Source: Candidatus Avibacteroides excrementipullorum (GTDB taxonomy: Bacteria > Bacteroidota > Bacteroidia > Bacteroidales > Bacteroidaceae). Taken from it: a stretch of 62,343 bases of DNA. This document shows positions 59,858-62,343 of this stretch, piece after piece. A program made the position numbers and the translations under genes. The notes beneath the pieces were generated by a model that made no database searches, was not told where the DNA came from, and saw only the letters and a list, made by a program, of their open reading frames with translations. The stretch covers positions 1 through 62,343 of the forward strand of contig DVIH01000089.1 of assembly GCA_018711405.1 (NCBI GenBank), given 5' to 3'. Numbering within the stretch: position 1 is the first letter of the stretch; each line of letters starts with the position of its first letter.

Positions 59858-61719
59858 TCAGTAAAATGAAGAAATATTCTTTCTTGATCTTTCATAAGGA
59901 ATATGAGAACTTCTTGCTTAAGCTCCGTGAACTTGGGGCTGTGCATGTGCAGGAGAAGCAAAGCGGCGAGATAGCCTCTGAAGAACTTACTGCCATAGTA
60001 GGGAAAGTTGCCGAGATAAAAGATGTGGAGGATTTTCTCATACCATACAGTGACAGCAAGTGGAACGTGCAACAGGAGTCACCATCGGTGGAGCGCGGAA
60101 AAGAGTTGATAGGTGAGGTCAAGATGTTGAGAAATGATTTGGAAAAAATCAACCAGCGCATTCCTTCAATCAGGAAAGAAATTGACTTGATGAAAGTTTG
60201 GGGCGACTTCAAATTCTCTGCTATCGAGGCTCTAAGGAAAGCCGGATATGAGATAGGTTTTTATGTATGCAGCCCCAAAGATTACAGACCGGAGTGGGAG
60301 AGCATGCATAATGCCATCATCATAGACAACAATGGGGCAACGGTTCATTTTGTCACGGTATCGCATGCGGGAGAAGAGTTTGAACTGCCTGTTGAAAAGG
60401 CCAAACTGAGCCGTCATTCATTGTCTGAACTGGGCGGGATGCTTGATGCGGCAGAAGCCGAGAAGAAAAAACTGGTCGAAAAGTTGAGGTATATATGCAA
60501 CTCATGTCATGGCTCGCTTGCGGCATATAAGAACAGCATCCTGTCGGATATGGAATTTTCAAAAGTCGTGCTGAGCGGCGAGAAGACTGCGGCGAACAAG
60601 GTTTATGTCTTGCAGGGATGGATACCTGAAGACGCAGAACCGCAGTTGCTGTCGTTTCTCGAAAGAGAGCATATCTTGTACGAGAGCAGTGCTCCCGATC
60701 TGAAAGATAGCGAGGTGCCGATTAAGTTGGTCAACAATCGGTTTGCCCGGTTGTTTGAACCCATTACCCGGTTGTATTCCATGCCTAATTATTCTGAAAT
60801 AGATGTTACACCTTTTCTTGCCCCTTTCTTTATGCTGTTTTTCGGCTTGTGCATGGGCGATGGAGGATACGGTGTACTCATACTGATTGCCTGCTTTATA
60901 GCAAAGCGTAAAGTGAAGCCGGAGATGAAAGGCCTCTGTTCTCTCGGTATGTATCTCGGAGCCATGACGATAGTCGTAGGCATACTCACCGGAGCATTCT
61001 TCGGCATAGCTCTCGACAGTGTGGAATGGGGATGGCTGAAATCTGTGAAACAGTATTTCCTGACCGAGAAGAACTACAAGGACGCGCTGAGCGGATATAA
61101 TCCCATGATGCTTGTCGCCATTTGTCTGGGCATCATACAGATATTGTTTGGCATGTGCCTGTCGGCGGTCAAGACTACCAAGCAGGAAGGAGCCAAATAC
61201 AGTTACCAGACCATTGCATGGGTGGTGGCGTTGGTCGCAGGCATAGCCTATGGCATAGTGGCATTCTCCGGTGTTGCTGTGGCAAGCTATGTGGATTACA
61301 TCTTCTATGTAATATTCGGAATATGTGCCATATTCATTTATTTCTACAATTCGCCGGGCAAGAACATTTTGGCCAACTTCGGATCAGGATTGTGGAATAC
61401 TTACAATATGGCTACCGGACTTCTCGGCGATACTCTTTCCTATATCCGTCTGTTTGCCATAGGCTTGACTGGCGGCATACTCGGAGGAGTGTTCAACGAG
61501 CTTGCTTTCAGCCTCACGAGCGGCCTGCCGTTTGTGCTCCAGTTCGTGTGTGCATTGTTGATATTGCTGTTCGGCCATGCCATCAACTTCGGCCTGTGCA
61601 TGATCAGCTCACTGGTTCATCCTTTGCGTTTGATTTTCGTTGAGTTTTACAAGAACGAAGGTTTTGAAGGCGGAGGTAAGGAATACAAACCATTCAGGAA
61701 AAGACAGATAATAGAATAA
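59854..61719 (+). CDS. V-type ATPase subunit I (a-like)
   Basis: 621 aa. The stator half of the ion channel. Cytoplasmic N-terminal half (to about residue 310) of helical hairpins, then about seven to eight membrane segments from APFFMLFFGLCMGDGGYGVLILIACFIA. DGGYG and GDTLSYIRLFAIGLTGGILG are family landmarks; the arginine in LSYIRLFAIG is the residue expected to face the subunit K carboxylate. Start at MISKMKKYSFLIF or four codons later at MKKYSF. Overlaps subunit D by 4 bp. Confidence 0.93.
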   Translation: MISKMKKYSFLIFHKEYENFLLKLRELGAVHVQEKQSGEIASEELTAIVGKVAEIKDVEDFLIPYSDSKWNVQQESPSVERGKELIGEVKMLRNDLEKINQRIPSIRKEIDLMKVWGDFKFSAIEALRKAGYEIGFYVCSPKDYRPEWESMHNAIIIDNNGATVHFVTVSHAGEEFELPVEKAKLSRHSLSELGGMLDAAEAEKKKLVEKLRYICNSCHGSLAAYKNSILSDMEFSKVVLSGEKTAANKVYVLQGWIPEDAEPQLLSFLEREHILYESSAPDLKDSEVPIKLVNNRFARLFEPITRLYSMPNYSEIDVTPFLAPFFMLFFGLCMGDGGYGVLILIACFIAKRKVKPEMKGLCSLGMYLGAMTIVVGILTGAFFGIALDSVEWGWLKSVKQYFLTEKNYKDALSGYNPMMLVAICLGIIQILFGMCLSAVKTTKQEGAKYSYQTIAWVVALVAGIAYGIVAFSGVAVASYVDYIFYVIFGICAIFIYFYNSPGKNILANFGSGLWNTYNMATGLLGDTLSYIRLFAIGLTGGILGGVFNELAFSLTSGLPFVLQFVCALLILLFGHAINFGLCMISSLVHPLRLIFVEFYKNEGFEGGGKEYKPFRKRQIIE

Positions 61720-61725
61720 TAATAA

Positions 61726-62193
<468 letters not shown>

Positions 62194-62214
62194 ACTGAGA
62201 CATGTTTTTATAAT

Positions 62215-62257
62215 GCGTCCGGGCGGCTCATGTTGGTGCTGTCCGGACGTTTTGTTT
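62215..62257 (+). terminator. Terminator of the V-type ATPase operon
   Basis: CGTCCGG (62216-62222) pairs with CCGGACG (62243-62249), followed by TTTTGTTT. The 20-nt loop can partly fold. From 62258 to the window end there is no gene; TACTTTTA at 62332-62339 could be a -7 box of a gene beyond the edge. Confidence 0.75.
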
Positions 62258-62343
62258 CCGGCGTTTCCGCGTATTCTGTGAGTTCTTCGGTAAAAAACTC
62301 TTAATAAGATTTATCACTCATTTTTTTTTCTTACTTTTACAAC

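Overview
The window reads as chromosomal DNA of a Bacteroidales bacterium; I do not commit to a genus. The evidence is a fused fucokinase/GDP-fucose pyrophosphorylase (Fkp), a BACON-domain lipoprotein with BspA-type repeats, the Bacteroidales V-type ATPase gene order with its DUF2764 subunit, a lysine-type phosphoglycerate dehydrogenase, and promoters of the Bacteroidetes form (TTTG, about 19 bp, TAnnTTTG) with few Shine-Dalgarno sequences. Almost all genes are chromosomal housekeeping genes; I see no insertion sequence, integrase, phage or CRISPR array.

Layout. 1-745: no protein gene, but a possible small structured RNA (about 142-294), two tandem hairpins and the first repeat array. 746-6374: tRNA methyltransferase, DbpA-like helicase, serine synthesis (serC, serA) and a DUF1015 gene. 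6432-9619: TPR protein and a four-subunit 2-oxoacid:ferredoxin oxidoreductase with an embedded 55-residue membrane protein. 9734-18944: surface lipoprotein, MATE exporter, cobU, gpmA, AEC carrier, K+/H+ antiporter, rnpA-yidD-tatD. 18970-29500: SPFH-tail protein, tyrS, U32 protein, thioesterase, dprA, DMP19, Yip1, smpB, metH, transglutaminase-like protein. 29505-38136: outer-membrane barrel, MscS channel, prmA, purL, paired chromate-transporter halves. 38149-48397: rmuC and fkp (minus), ffh, folD, tRNA-His, uvrD-type helicase, patatin. 48487-54272: mostly minus-strand accessory genes: CAT-like acyltransferase, PepSY-like protein, a broken McrC and an ABC exporter operon without permeases. 54645-62193: V-type ATPase operon with sodium-site residues in subunit K.

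The most unusual content is a dispersed family of intergenic arrays. Seven loci (573, 12179, 20918, 32169, 42462, 49197 and 54475) hold 4 or 5 units each, 30 in total, and within each locus every unit starts exactly 22 bp after the previous one. A unit is a 13-bp dyad core of one of two types (GATCGGCTCGATC-like or GATGGCGYACATC-like, in either orientation) plus a 9-bp linker like CCGGGYGAA. All arrays are 5' of a gene, mostly just upstream of a predicted promoter; none lies in a convergent gap, and they recur every 5-12 kb. Several fold into long hairpins. They may be protein-binding arrays, insulators or RNA/DNA hairpins; the sequence alone does not decide.

How the genes work together: serC and serA form the first two steps of serine synthesis; the kor cluster exchanges electrons with ferredoxin while making or using 2-oxoacids; fkp supplies GDP-fucose for surface glycans; ffh with yidD concerns membrane-protein targeting; the V-type ATPase is probably a sodium pump or synthase. 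Apparent decay is concentrated at 50.0-50.4 kb, where a fragment of a McrBC restriction enzyme abuts the exporter operon that has lost its permeases.
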